Source: Ardenticatenaceae bacterium
Lineage (GTDB): Bacteria; Chloroflexota; Anaerolineae; Promineifilales; Promineifilaceae
DNA: 64,000 nt
Assembly: GCA_011525915.1 (NCBI GenBank)
Contig: WYBM01000057.1
Coordinates: 55,311 to 119,310 of the forward strand
Direction: 5' to 3'
The notes under the pieces are model-generated. The model saw only the letters and a list, made by a program, of their open reading frames with translations. It did not search any database and was not told the DNA's origin. Position numbers and translations under genes: made by a program. Of this stretch, positions 22,001-29,565 are shown piece by piece (the first letter of the stretch is position 1; every line of letters starts with the position of its first letter).

Positions 22001-25000
22001 AGTCCGCCGATATTCCTTTCGGCTACAATTTCGGGGATGCCATCGTTTTCCAGGTCTACAATAATTGGGCTGGAGAGAGGCATGACGCGCCAACTGCTGT
22101 TGCTAACGCTGAATAGTTCGCTGCCATCATCACCACTAATGACACGTAGGACACCGTCGCTGTTGGGGTTGCCAGGGCGGTAGGCGGCAAAAACAATATC
22201 GGGAATACCATCCAGGTTGATGTCACCGACGGCAGGCAAACTTACAACCTGATTGTAATTGGTGGGGGCACTGAAGGCCGAGCGAGACCACTTGACAGTA
22301 GGCGTAAAGGGGATAGTGGTCGTGGGTACGTCGGTACGCTGGGTGGTGATGGTGGTGGTGACGGTGATGCCTGTTTGCCCTGGCGCTATTTGCATGGGCG
22401 CCCACTCATAGGTGACTTCCAGGTCTTGCCCAATTGATAGGAAGGTTGAGCCCAGCGCATTGGGAATCAGGCTGCCATCGGGATCCAGTAAACGAACGGT
22501 GGCCGTGTAGACGCCTGGCTCCAAACCATCAATATCCAGATCGCCTAAGAGGAAGGGGCCACTGTTGTTGACGGCAACGGTGAAGGGGGTAGCCAGTGTT
22601 TTGCGTACAGCACCGGCCGCATCGGTCAGTTGAACATCGGCCGTAGCAGCGGCCCGCAGGCCGGCCAGGTTTGCCAGGCGAATGTTGACCTGCGTTGTGC
22701 CTGTGCCTACGTTTAAGAAGTTAGGACTGAGGGCAACTTCCGTGATATGAAGCAGTTCAGACACCACCCGGACGTTGATAGCGCGGGTGATTGCCAGTTC
22801 AGGTGCTTCTGCCAGGCGCATGGTGAGCGAAAAGGTATTGGTCCCTAATACATTAGGTGTCACAGGCAGTGGTATTTGTTGGGCCACACCCGGCTGCAAG
22901 CTGACCTGGGTGGGGGTGATAACGTTCCAGCCGGCCGGAATGCCAGACAAGGCGAAGACGGCCGTAGCCGGCGTATCACCATAGTTAGCCACGCTGAGCG
23001 TGGGGGTAACCGTGCGGCCGGGGACGGTGGCCAACACGCCGGGGAAAATAGAGAGCGAAGGATTGTAAGCCGTGATGAGCGCCAGGACCGGCTGCAGGTC
23101 CTGGCACAGAATATCTCCTAACACACTGCGATCGACGGCCAGATCAGCGGGCGTGGTGTGCGCGCTCATTTGGGCGGCGATGTTGCTGAACTGGCCCGTG
23201 ACCGCCAGCCCCGGATACGCTGACAATTGGAGCGCCACCTCTTGAATGGCAGCTACAGCCCGGTCACGTTGTGCCAGGTTGGCCAGATCAGGCCATCGTT
23301 CCAGTTGGGTCACCAGATTATCCAGCGCCGCTGCCAGGCCAGGGTCGGCGGCTGGGACGGCCAGCACGGCATTGTAGGCGCAGACCACTTCTGGGGCACG
23401 GACGGCTACCTGGACATGGGTGGTTTGCACGTAAGTGGTGCCGGGAGCGGGGCTGATGATGCGAATCTGCCGGTTATCGCCGGCAGCGGCCCCCACGGGG
23501 GTAAACGTCACTGTTTGGTTATGAGTAGCGCCGGCAGCCAGGGAACCTGTGCTGTTAGCGTAGCTGCTGGTCCACGTGTCCACGGGCAATGTCAGGGTAA
23601 TGGGGAATGATCCGGCAGTTGTACCGATATTTAGAATGTTCAGGTCAAAGGTAGCGGCTGTATCTGGGGAAACATAGACTAATTTTGGATCGGCCGTGAC
23701 ATAGTTAAAGGCAATGGCTGGAACGGTGAAAACATCAGCATCACTCTGGGTTAAGGAGGGTGTGTCTACGGCTGTGACTATCACATTAAACGGATAAGTT
23801 GTACCTGCCGGTGGCAACGCTGGAACAGCCGGTGAAACATAGAGGCCAACCTGGCCTACACCGCCGGCAGGAAGGGTGATACTGGTTCCCGTTCCCCCTT
23901 CGGCGCCGCTGAGGATGAGCCAGCCGTCGGGCAGACCGTTCACGTCTACGTCAAAGGTGTGGGGTACAGTAGAGGTATTGGTGATGATAGTGGTAAAGGC
24001 AGCGCCGGGCAGTTGCAGACGGCCGTCGTTGTGCCCAGGAATGGTACCAGGTATGGCCGTGCCCCAGGGGACGGTGAATCGTTGTTCCGGGGTCACATCC
24101 ATGACCATGCCCTGGTGAGGTTGAATGGTGACGGTATGTACGGCCGTGGTCACTATCATTGGTCTTGACAGCGTCTGGGCTGTTACCAGGATGGTATAAT
24201 CTCCGGGTTCAGCGATATTGATGCCCGGTGTTACGGTCACGACCCCCGAATTATCAAGGTCTACATCCCATCCTTCAGGAGCGGATACTTCAAGATAGTA
24301 TGTATCGGTGGCATTGGACAGCATATTAATGTGGAATTGCGAAGCCTGAGTGGGAATTACACTGCTGGTTGATGGGTTCAAAACTGCTTCCACATACCGA
24401 TCAACTGTTCCTGTAAATTGAATACGATCTGTTGTTGCCGTTTGCTCCGTTACGGTAACCGTGCCGTTAAAGCCAGAGATAAAGGCGCCTTTTGTTGTGT
24501 CTAGAGGGGTTGTCCCTAAAACGGCCGTGCCGTTGCCATGTCCCAACTGGACGGTAGTGTGGCTCATGCTGGCCCCCCATTCCCCGGTGAACAAAGGCAT
24601 GGGGTGCGGAGCGTCAGTCCATATAACAACAGGGCTATTAAACTCAACCAGGTACTGACCACTGCCATACAGGTTTCCATTGATAGTGATACTATTTGGA
24701 TTTAGCAGAGTGGACTCAAACGAAGAAGCCGTTGTTGTAAGGATAGAGCTTGACCAGTCGGATACCATGCCTAAACCAGGGAGGGCGGGGGCGTAATTCG
24801 TGGCATAATTCCAACCGGCCCGCTGATAGCTTAAATCTGACCCACGCAAAGCAATGTGGTCGCCTGCTGCCCACATGGCCACCGATCCACTACCCACGAT
24901 CTCGCCTCCTGGTAAACGGACAGTCGCTGAAGCAGCCTTGATGACCCGGTACGTCAGGTCTTCTGCTTGAATAGAGCTTTGCCAGTTCGACTTCATGTAG

Positions 25001-28000
25001 CCATCGAACACGGCGTGTCCGGTCTGAACGTCTGCCGTAAAGGGGGTGGCGGTTGATGTGACCACACCCTGATAGGTTATGAATTGGCTGTCATTATTGG
25101 CCGATGGTGCATTTGCCAGGTGAAGGTGTGCTGGCGCCAGAGGAACACCAGACGTAGTCGTACTTGTGATCTCAACCTGATATAAATGACGCCACAAGGA
25201 TTTGCCCAGAGGCGATTTAAGAGGATTTAATGGTGATTCATCATAAGCCGCTTTATGAACGCCTGTTAGCATCGCCAAGGGGCGTTCTGATATAGAAGCA
25301 AGATAGGGGCTGGCATCTGGCAAGTTGCCTTGTTCTTGAGAATTGTCTTGTATGATCGGCAATGGTAAGGGATTGGTAATATAGATTTGATCCCCTGGTA
25401 CAAGAATATTCACATCTTCAATACAACTAAGGACTGTGGGATTAGCCTGTGTGCAACCATTTCTTAAATTCGTGGCGGCCTGGACCAGGCGTACACTTAT
25501 ATATTGTGCCCCTGGTGGATAAAAAGCAGGGGGAAGGTATGCATTAACGATATCGAGGAGGTATCCTTGATTCACAGCATAGGTTAAGGTACTGTTTGGA
25601 TAATGGCTAATGAGGATGGCCGGATCGGCCGTAGGTACGCGCACGCGCCAGCCGGGTTCTATGTGGTCAAGATTCTCAATGCATTGAGGTAAATTGGGGG
25701 CAAAAACGGTGTTGCGGTTACAACCCAGTAAATTGGTTGCCGCTTGTATGTCATAAGGGGTGACATTATACGTTTGAGCAATGGTGGATAAGGTTTGCCC
25801 TGACGCTACGCTAACATAGCTAAAGGTAAAGCCTTCATTGGTATCACGGTAGTCTGGAATGCCATCTCCGTTACTATCTGGACATCCGCCATAAAAAACG
25901 TAAGGGCATTCTTCATCATCATTGGGGTAGATGTTATTGCTGTTATTATCCTGGTAATCAGGGACACGATCACCGTCGCTATCTCTGCACGAAGAAAAGT
26001 TGTTACCTGGGCATTCGTATACGTCGGGGATATCATCGTTATCGTCATCGGGGTCATTGGGGTCAGGGTCGCCATCATTGTCACTATCATTGTCTCTATA
26101 GTTTTCCTCGCCATCCCCATCCCCATCAGGGCAATTACTATATTGAGCATAGTCACGACACTCGTTTCTATCCGGCACCCCGTCATTGTCACTATCGTCG
26201 TCCTTATAGTCAGGATTGCCGTCGCCGTCGCTATCACGGCATTGCTCGTCCGGATTGCTGAACCCGCCAAACCCTGGACACTCGTCCTTGTCTGGAATAT
26301 TGTCCCCATCGTTATCCCTCTCATCACATGTTTGCCCTCTAAGAAAGCCCATGGCGGCAATGGCCAAGCCAAAACCAAGGAAAAAGAAGGCTGCTTCTGG
26401 ACCACTAAGAAACGTTATAAAGCCTAAAGCGGTGGTAACAGTGGCCAGTACTGATTCTATAATAAGTCGTATGACTTGATCTTGGTTGTTGCAGGGGTCG
26501 AAGAAGAAAGCAATAAGTAGGTCAACAATAACGCCGACCAACAATCCCGCTATAAAGGCTATGAAGATTCTAAAAGCTGCATATTGCCATAAAAAGGTAA
26601 AAAGTCTTATAGCCCCTGTGACCAAGCCCTGTAAAGATGCAGCCTTAGCCATAATTTGCAGCTTAGGGGTGACGGCTAATTCAGCTGAAGACATTGAGGT
26701 GGATGATACGATCTGGTTTTCTGTAGAGCTTAATCTCTCTGATGTAATGCCAGTCGTTTGCATGCCATTTTGGGGTGTTACCTCCCACCATCCTGTCACG
26801 TCTGCGCCATCAATAGTAACAGGTAAAGCTGGAATAATAACCAGACTACCCCGAGTGACCGCCAGGGTAATTCTATTTTTGTTGCCTTTGGATATCGGTA
26901 AATCTTTAACGATAGCCAGGTTAGATTGATCGATAGCTAAAATTCCTACATCTTGTTCAACGGCCGTTGCAAAAACATTGGCAGTGCTGTGATTTGGCAC
27001 GTTCCCCATCTCACTCACAACAACCCCGGCTGTGGTTGATTCTATAACTCCCCTTTGAAAACGAAAGCTGTTAGCGGCAGCTTCTGCTTGTCCGGGCATA
27101 TTTAGAGCTCGCAGATTATTAGTCAGCGGTTCCAGGGATATGTTGACATCGTCTTCACTGAGGACCTGGGTGTTAATAGCCACTAAGCTGGGCTTTTGGT
27201 GGTAGAGAGCTAGACCAAGCACACTTCCATAATCTAAAGAGATATTGTCGGCCTGCCTGAAGTATTCTAGCCCCATTACTTTGTGGACCATGACCAATGC
27301 TTGTTGCATCTGTGCCGTACGTTCTCGCTCTTCTTCCGGACTAAGCTCTACCACTTCTCCTACAAAGAGGTCGCTCTTTTCCTGTATGAGTTGGTGAGCT
27401 TCAGCTGCTGCTTTGCTGATAGGATCTGTTGGTATAAAACTCGGTGCAAAAACAATGGTATGGGTATCAAACGCGGTCACCAAGGGATTGGTGTTATTTT
27501 GCAGGTCAAGGGTAAGCTCACCGCCAGCAAAGCGGTTCTCAAAACCAATTCTATCAACCAAAGTTTGTTGGTAGGTTTCCGGCGCCTCGTGGGGCGCCTT
27601 CTGCTCAACATTTAACCAAACGGCCGTGTGGATAAAGGTACCAAAGGGAAAGTTAGAGATCAAATCTTGATAACTGTTTCCACTTATGGTCTGGTCCCCA
27701 ATAACAAGATAGGGTGTATAAGTGTGCCGAACCCAGAAAAACACGGCACCACTGCTTGACGTCGTATTAACCAGATGGCTCAGAGTGACAGGCTCTCCGA
27801 CAAGCTCCACACTATTTAATTGATGAGTCAAGGGATAACTCGATGTTAACCCGCCATTCTGCCCCAAGTTGAAAGGATGGTATTCTTCTACTTGCACCTT
27901 AAGGTTAACTTTATGCCGCAGTCCATCTGGTACTTCTGCAAGTTGATCAGGGGAGGGGAAGGGGACAAAGCTGTCACCAATATCAGCGTTAGCAAAAGTA

Positions 28001-29265
28001 GGGTCAAGTTGCGTCCAGCCAAGACCGGGCAGGTAGGCTTGTACCCACCAATGGTCGCGGGTTTCTTCAAGCAACTGTGGGTCATTGGCTGGGTCAGCTA
28101 CGGCCGTGCCTTCTGGAATATGGCCGATAACGCCCTGGGGTTGTGGAAACATAGAGAGGATGAGCTGCCGCCGCAGTGGCATTTCCAGGTCTCCGTGACG
28201 ATAGGCAGCGGGGACACCGCTAGCCCGCAGCAGGGCAATGAGCAGACTAGCTTGATCCATACTATTGCCTGCTTCGCTCCACAACGTGCCACGTGCGCCC
28301 CGTAGACTACCGATGTAACTTTCGAAGCCTAGTGAACGGACGTAAGTGAAGATGGTGCTGGCATCGTTGCCCAGTTCGGCCGCTTTTTCAACGACATACT
28401 CGTCATTGCAGTTGGCATCAATAGTGCAGATAAGCCAACCTTCGTAGCCATCAGGAGCCAGGGTAATAGGAGCCGTCTGATTGGTAACCGCACGGCCGTT
28501 TAGTGTACCCCAGGCAGCAGCACCTGTGTCCAATTCGATAAAATCACCCACACTGGCAGGTACCATCAGTTTTAATGTTACGGTTACGCTTTCCAGCGGA
28601 GAAATGTCCCCCATGTTCCAGGCATAAACATTGTTCTCGTGGTGGTGATCAGGAAAAGACTCCACAAAGGTCGCCTGCGGTGGCAGTAATTCGTCTGTGA
28701 GCAGGACGTTGCGGATGACGTTGGGATCATTGGAGAAATCGAGCGCCGAAAGTATGGCAATAGTGTCTGTAATCGAAGCACTAGGATCGATTTCGGGCAT
28801 AATGGATGGGGGACGGTTGTTTGTAACGGTAAAGGTGACAATGAGGGTATTGGCAATGGCCGCGGTTGCTGCATACGCTGACTGCACCCGTGAAACCGAA
28901 AGAGGGTGAGCCAGAGTTAAGGGTTCAGTAAGCGGGGTGTTAGGCAGGTTCTGCAATGCACCAACGCCCAGCAACATGCCGTTAGGTTCCCCTTCAGGAG
29001 TCAGCATTCCCAGCGCCCCCAATTTCTCGGCCGTCTCTGGCGGTAGCACATCTTGTATGGAAGACATCAGTTGGTTGATTTCGTCGTTGGCCGAAGCCGG
29101 TGTAAACAGCGCCTCAGTATCAGCTGCTACTGATGTGCCCGGCGCTGCATAGGCAATGGGTGCGCCTATGATTTCCCCCCAGACAGGCATCGGCAACAAT
29201 GAAGCAAATAACCCCAGAACTACACATAAAGCTATGGTCTTGTAAACCCGGCCGTAGATGGTCAT
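13009..29265 (-). CDS. Giant multidomain cell-surface protein (5,418 residues)
   Basis: The start at 29265 is chosen because AGGAGGAACATC directly precedes it and a hydrophobic export signal follows; an ATG 27 codons upstream lacks both. Domains in order: transglutaminase-like core (about residues 320-425: Ser335 where the family has catalytic Cys, then His405 and Asp421); two or three membrane segments (about 870-980); Asp-rich thrombospondin-3-type Ca-binding repeats (about 985-1145); LysM (about 1146-1222) and a weaker second LysM-like unit; NEW3/CARDB-like beta domains; FG-GAP/VCBS repeats of the DxDxDGxxE type (about 2340-2705); more beta domains; 17 tandem cadherin-like Big_9 repeats (about 3383-4974); and a C-terminal domain present twice, with an eighteenth Big_9 repeat between. 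Likely a very long wall-attached adhesin or sheath protein; that role is inferred. No sortase motif or anchor is seen at the C terminus. Confidence 0.93.
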   Translation of the reverse strand: MTIYGRVYKTIALCVVLGLFASLLPMPVWGEIIGAPIAYAAPGTSVAADTEALFTPASANDEINQLMSSIQDVLPPETAEKLGALGMLTPEGEPNGMLLGVGALQNLPNTPLTEPLTLAHPLSVSRVQSAYAATAAIANTLIVTFTVTNNRPPSIMPEIDPSASITDTIAILSALDFSNDPNVIRNVLLTDELLPPQATFVESFPDHHHENNVYAWNMGDISPLESVTVTLKLMVPASVGDFIELDTGAAAWGTLNGRAVTNQTAPITLAPDGYEGWLICTIDANCNDEYVVEKAAELGNDASTIFTYVRSLGFESYIGSLRGARGTLWSEAGNSMDQASLLIALLRASGVPAAYRHGDLEMPLRRQLILSMFPQPQGVIGHIPEGTAVADPANDPQLLEETRDHWWVQAYLPGLGWTQLDPTFANADIGDSFVPFPSPDQLAEVPDGLRHKVNLKVQVEEYHPFNLGQNGGLTSSYPLTHQLNSVELVGEPVTLSHLVNTTSSSGAVFFWVRHTYTPYLVIGDQTISGNSYQDLISNFPFGTFIHTAVWLNVEQKAPHEAPETYQQTLVDRIGFENRFAGGELTLDLQNNTNPLVTAFDTHTIVFAPSFIPTDPISKAAAEAHQLIQEKSDLFVGEVVELSPEEERERTAQMQQALVMVHKVMGLEYFRQADNISLDYGSVLGLALYHQKPSLVAINTQVLSEDDVNISLEPLTNNLRALNMPGQAEAAANSFRFQRGVIESTTAGVVVSEMGNVPNHSTANVFATAVEQDVGILAIDQSNLAIVKDLPISKGNKNRITLAVTRGSLVIIPALPVTIDGADVTGWWEVTPQNGMQTTGITSERLSSTENQIVSSTSMSSAELAVTPKLQIMAKAASLQGLVTGAIRLFTFLWQYAAFRIFIAFIAGLLVGVIVDLLIAFFFDPCNNQDQVIRLIIESVLATVTTALGFITFLSGPEAAFFFLGFGLAIAAMGFLRGQTCDERDNDGDNIPDKDECPGFGGFSNPDEQCRDSDGDGNPDYKDDDSDNDGVPDRNECRDYAQYSNCPDGDGDGEENYRDNDSDNDGDPDPNDPDDDNDDIPDVYECPGNNFSSCRDSDGDRVPDYQDNNSNNIYPNDDEECPYVFYGGCPDSNGDGIPDYRDTNEGFTFSYVSVASGQTLSTIAQTYNVTPYDIQAATNLLGCNRNTVFAPNLPQCIENLDHIEPGWRVRVPTADPAILISHYPNSTLTYAVNQGYLLDIVNAYLPPAFYPPGAQYISVRLVQAATNLRNGCTQANPTVLSCIEDVNILVPGDQIYITNPLPLPIIQDNSQEQGNLPDASPYLASISERPLAMLTGVHKAAYDESPLNPLKSPLGKSLWRHLYQVEITSTTTSGVPLAPAHLHLANAPSANNDSQFITYQGVVTSTATPFTADVQTGHAVFDGYMKSNWQSSIQAEDLTYRVIKAASATVRLPGGEIVGSGSVAMWAAGDHIALRGSDLSYQRAGWNYATNYAPALPGLGMVSDWSSSILTTTASSFESTLLNPNSITINGNLYGSGQYLVEFNSPVVIWTDAPHPMPLFTGEWGASMSHTTVQLGHGNGTAVLGTTPLDTTKGAFISGFNGTVTVTEQTATTDRIQFTGTVDRYVEAVLNPSTSSVIPTQASQFHINMLSNATDTYYLEVSAPEGWDVDLDNSGVVTVTPGINIAEPGDYTILVTAQTLSRPMIVTTAVHTVTIQPHQGMVMDVTPEQRFTVPWGTAIPGTIPGHNDGRLQLPGAAFTTIITNTSTVPHTFDVDVNGLPDGWLILSGAEGGTGTSITLPAGGVGQVGLYVSPAVPALPPAGTTYPFNVIVTAVDTPSLTQSDADVFTVPAIAFNYVTADPKLVYVSPDTAATFDLNILNIGTTAGSFPITLTLPVDTWTSSYANSTGSLAAGATHNQTVTFTPVGAAAGDNRQIRIISPAPGTTYVQTTHVQVAVRAPEVVCAYNAVLAVPAADPGLAAALDNLVTQLERWPDLANLAQRDRAVAAIQEVALQLSAYPGLAVTGQFSNIAAQMSAHTTPADLAVDRSVLGDILCQDLQPVLALITAYNPSLSIFPGVLATVPGRTVTPTLSVANYGDTPATAVFALSGIPAGWNVITPTQVSLQPGVAQQIPLPVTPNVLGTNTFSLTMRLAEAPELAITRAINVRVVSELLHITEVALSPNFLNVGTGTTQVNIRLANLAGLRAAATADVQLTDAAGAVRKTLATPFTVAVNNSGPFLLGDLDIDGLEPGVYTATVRLLDPDGSLIPNALGSTFLSIGQDLEVTYEWAPMQIAPGQTGITVTTTITTQRTDVPTTTIPFTPTVKWSRSAFSAPTNYNQVVSLPAVGDINLDGIPDIVFAAYRPGNPNSDGVLRVISGDDGSELFSVSNSSWRVMPLSSPIIVDLENDGIPEIVAERNIGGLIAFSNTGNAKYISSAFMNPAYGSLPVVADVNDDGLPEIIVGRFVVNNTLSSVTSLGNGPGGGSDAALTSIVGDVNLDGTFEVIAGNTIYSSAGGILAQNTSIPAITTLGLGNFDNDPEAEIVVVDPFGSRVFLVDHQMNIIWGPVAIPLTGSAAFGNGGTPTVADFDGDGAVEIGIAGASDYVVYDTNGTILWQDPNVNDSSSGVTGSSVFDFQGDGQAEVVYADQQYLKVYNGADGTILFQTAHSSSTAFELPVIADVDADGHAEIIVSQNNDFTGSFTGIRVFEAEDDSWLNTRQLWYQQAYDITSLTDNARVVTNPTPVWLLYNTFRSQASTPTQGNTYFIDIRHSLPLSGTSLLADTVAPLPLDLTSEEIHWLYSQQDREATKVNELSQIVTSALQPGEVRQLSTGTVISYTRNNNNTVLMLPPFYVSAPHIITISPDTQVTSPATAVPYTVTLTNAFLTTQVVNLSILGIPPNWVSLTDTVTLNSGETVQVPLVVTVPADAAIQEYDFMVRALLADGGEDVTSATLSVRSGPQLHISPSLQFVPYGQTVTYGFILTNTTSQAEHYTFAVNGLGGLPVGLPAATQLAAGESLTGIMTVTAQTTERTIPFQVQANGDSGLSADAEAGLGLLNGPDVTAVLSPATALAGRGTPARYTLTVTNTGSIEDTYSFSANLPPGWSYQLVANGLPVDSLSLTPFVFNSANLQLLVTPAVTTTPAIYPVQLLIVSQSDPETSATAVAQAQVTSQGVQLHVSPPGVTMSPTGSQTWNVTVTNTGEVADTFRLHASGIVSATAQFVPASVSLSPGASTIVQLTAADLNFALPRTYPFAVTARSTVNPAISNTDNAEVTFTGFEAVSVSITPTLKVIDGFISEHQFFMVFTNTGNIGTVYDLSGLVTPAGTLGFEVDQVYVPAHMAAGVLVNLLVPSTGTYDITVQVTSASSAAADAATATLIINSLNTPPQAVDDSATTTEATPVTIPVLTNDSDADGDTLTIATVTQPANGTVTHNGTTITYTPNANFTGSDSFTYTINDGHGGADTATVSVTVTPGNNPPTATNDTAVAAEDTAVTIPVLANDSDEDGDTLSVSAVTQPAHGTVTHTSDDATYTPNTNYHGTDSFTYSVSDGHGGSGTAVVTITVTAVNDTPLAAADNITTAEDTAVIIDVLANDSDVDGDTLSVNTITQPGNGMVVINPDNTVTYTPDPDFNSTDSLDGTDTFTYTVSDGHGAQAAAQVTVTVTPVNDAPVAADDTATSPEDGSVIVTVLANDSDVDGDPLTVVFAAVPAHGITIVNADHTVTYIPTANFNGVDSFTYTVSDGHGGSDTAVVTITVTPMNDTPVANNDTAVTTEDTAVMIDVLANDTDVDEDSLTVTEVTAPLHGAAAINPDNTVTYTPTLNYNGSDSFTYTASDGQGGAATAVVTVTVTPLNDMPTAVDDSASTAEDTPVSIDVLANDTDVDGDALAVAAVTQPAHGAATVNGDDTITYTPDENFNGNDTFSYTVEDGHGGSDTAVVTITITPINDSPVAADDNAATAEDMAVTLNVLANDTDVDGDTLSITAVTTPTQGTAVVNADDTITYTPAPDFYGSDSFNYTISDGQGDMDTATVTITITPVNDAPTAHDDAVTTAEDTAVIITVLSNDADVDGDSLVVSGVTSPTVGTATVNGDSTITYTPPANFNGVATFTYTISDGHGGTDTATVTVTVTEENDNPTANDDHAVTPEDTPVTLDVLANDTDTDGDALSVTSVTQPANGTATLNADGSVTYTPDINFFGADNFTYTISDGHGGSDTAVVIITITSVNDDPVAGADNAVTTEDTAVIIDVLANDTDVDGDALNITGIITPTQGTAVVNADNTITYTPAPDYHGSDSFTYTISDGHGGHGTASVVVTVTPVNDAPIANDDSRTTPEDTAVTINVLANDTDVDSDALAVTSISTPINGSIVLNPDHTVTYTPAPNYHGNDSFSYTISDGHGGSDTATVSLTVTSVNDAPTANNDQATTLEDTAVTLDVLANDSDVDGDSLTVSAVTQGDNGAVVINSDNSVTYTPDPDFNSNDSFEGTDVFTYTVSDGNGGSDVATVTIVVTPVNDAPVAVNDNATTPEDTAITLDVLANDSDVDGDVLTVTAVTTPTAGITVLHADNTVTYTPNPDFNGVATFSYSITDGHGGSDTAVVTIAVNPVNDTPVAANDNATTPEDTAVTINLLANDTDVDGDTLVVSTVTTPTHGTVMVNPDNTVTYTPAPNYHGSDTFAYTVSDGHGGHDTAVVTITVTPVNDAPVANDDSVSTAEDTAVTVDVLANDTDVDGDALLVSSVTQPAHGLVTINADNSVTYAPDAGFAGEDSFSYSIDDGQGGTDTAVVTVSVTAENDNPVANDDSVTITEDTAVTIDVLANDTDADGDVLVVTGVTQPTNGVVVINPDDSLTYTPTAHFYGIDSFSYTISDGHGGSDTAVVTITVTPVNDAPVAVNDSATTPQDTAVTIDVLANDTDVDGDALSVESMTQPMHGLVMLDANDHIVYTPAAGYNGPDSFTYTVSDGNGGTDTAAVTISVTPASGACNLYPIALHADSLAGVNVGDILTEVMNGQLPGNFGWLTWTGDNSVPALAASLTPPGNSHTYINPYDPNDHTVSVDDWVEGKPGVSNARSVRDALDTLMTMDITIPVWDNVTGGGANANYQVSAFVSIRLLSYNLVKQDRITLQFLGYTTCHVGNASPTGANDAAATVQDTPLIIDVLANDNDLDGDTLTVTSVTAPAQGTAVINPDNSITYTPNAGFTGTDSFLYALSDGQGGSDTATVVISVTPTPAACELYPIALSAQMLLHVQAGDTFYDIINGNSPGQFGWLAWDGAKDVPSLAASLTPPGNSHTYVNPSDANDHMVSVGDWVWGKPGASNAQQMRDALAQLTTRGLVVPVWDLSQGPSGGLLYRISAFAKVKLLDYHLPQTDKISIQFLEYVTCAEQVTAVDNAWAGGDVNTPINTLYAYAERWAWHPQEREVPETL
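13060..14344 (-). repeat. Duplicated C-terminal domain flanking one cadherin-like repeat
   Basis: Two similar domains of about 150 residues share the order PIAL, PGxFGWLxWxG, LAASLTPPGNSHTY, DWVxGKPGxSNA, VPVWD and ISxQFLxY. They sit at about residues 4975-5125 and 5225-5402, separated by Big_9 repeat 18. I do not know a named family for this domain. Its placement at the end of a long stalk suggests a binding or anchoring head; that is inference. Confidence 0.75.
14344..19119 (-). repeat. Seventeen tandem cadherin-like (Big_9) repeats inside the surface protein
   Basis: The units are about 92-99 residues (276-297 bases) long. Each carries EDTAVxIDVLANDxDVDGDxL, a YTPxxxFxGxDSFTYTxSDGxGG core and a VTxTVTPVN join. 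LANDTDVDGD supplies likely Ca-binding acidic residues at the domain junctions. Repeats 3 and 12 share the same 7-residue insertion. The DTAV codons commonly contain the ACGGCCGT octamer. Long open frames on the opposite strand here are by-products of the repeat composition. Confidence 0.92.
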
Positions 29266-29288
29266 GATGTTCCTCCTGATATGTGCCT

Positions 29289-29317
29289 TGTACACTTTGT
29301 TTGCCCTGTACACTTTG
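29289..29317. repeat. 11-bp direct repeat in the leader of the surface-protein gene
   Basis: TGTACACTTTG occurs at 29289-29299 and 29307-29317, an 18-bp period. It lies between the predicted transcription start and the ATG of the giant surface-protein gene. It could be a protein-binding site or part of a leader structure; function unknown. Confidence 0.55.
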
Positions 29318-29381
29318 ATCGTAGGCCGGTTGCCAAGAACCATCATCTGTAGCCCTCATTCACGGCCGTTGACCGCGGAAA

Positions 29382-29426
29382 ATTATAAGGAGCAGCTATC
29401 AGGAAAGTATCAGGATAACATCAGGA
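29382..29426 (-). promoter_or_regulatory. Candidate SARP-type promoter: three heptamers at 11-bp period plus TATAAT
   Basis: ATCAGGA occurs three times without mismatch at 29398-29404, 29409-29415 and 29420-29426, so heptamers are separated by exactly 4 bases. On the minus strand they read TCCTGAT and are followed after 10 bases by a perfect TATAAT (29387-29382) pointing at the surface-protein gene; no good -35 box is present, as at activator-dependent promoters. SARP regulators are known to bind heptameric direct repeats with 11-bp period close to the -10 box, and such a regulator starts at 29566. In the other direction GATAGT (29435-29440) lies 8 bases after the last heptamer, so autoregulation is also possible. 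Confidence 0.65.
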
Positions 29427-29565
29427 AAAAGGTTGATAGTTGGGAGGCAGAGGAGTATCATAAGGGCCATATACTGGGGACTTCCACCACCCTGTTTAGG
29501 CATCTCATCACAAGCTGTTGACATTTTATGAACGCCTGCAATTATGACCAGAATAGGACCAAACA

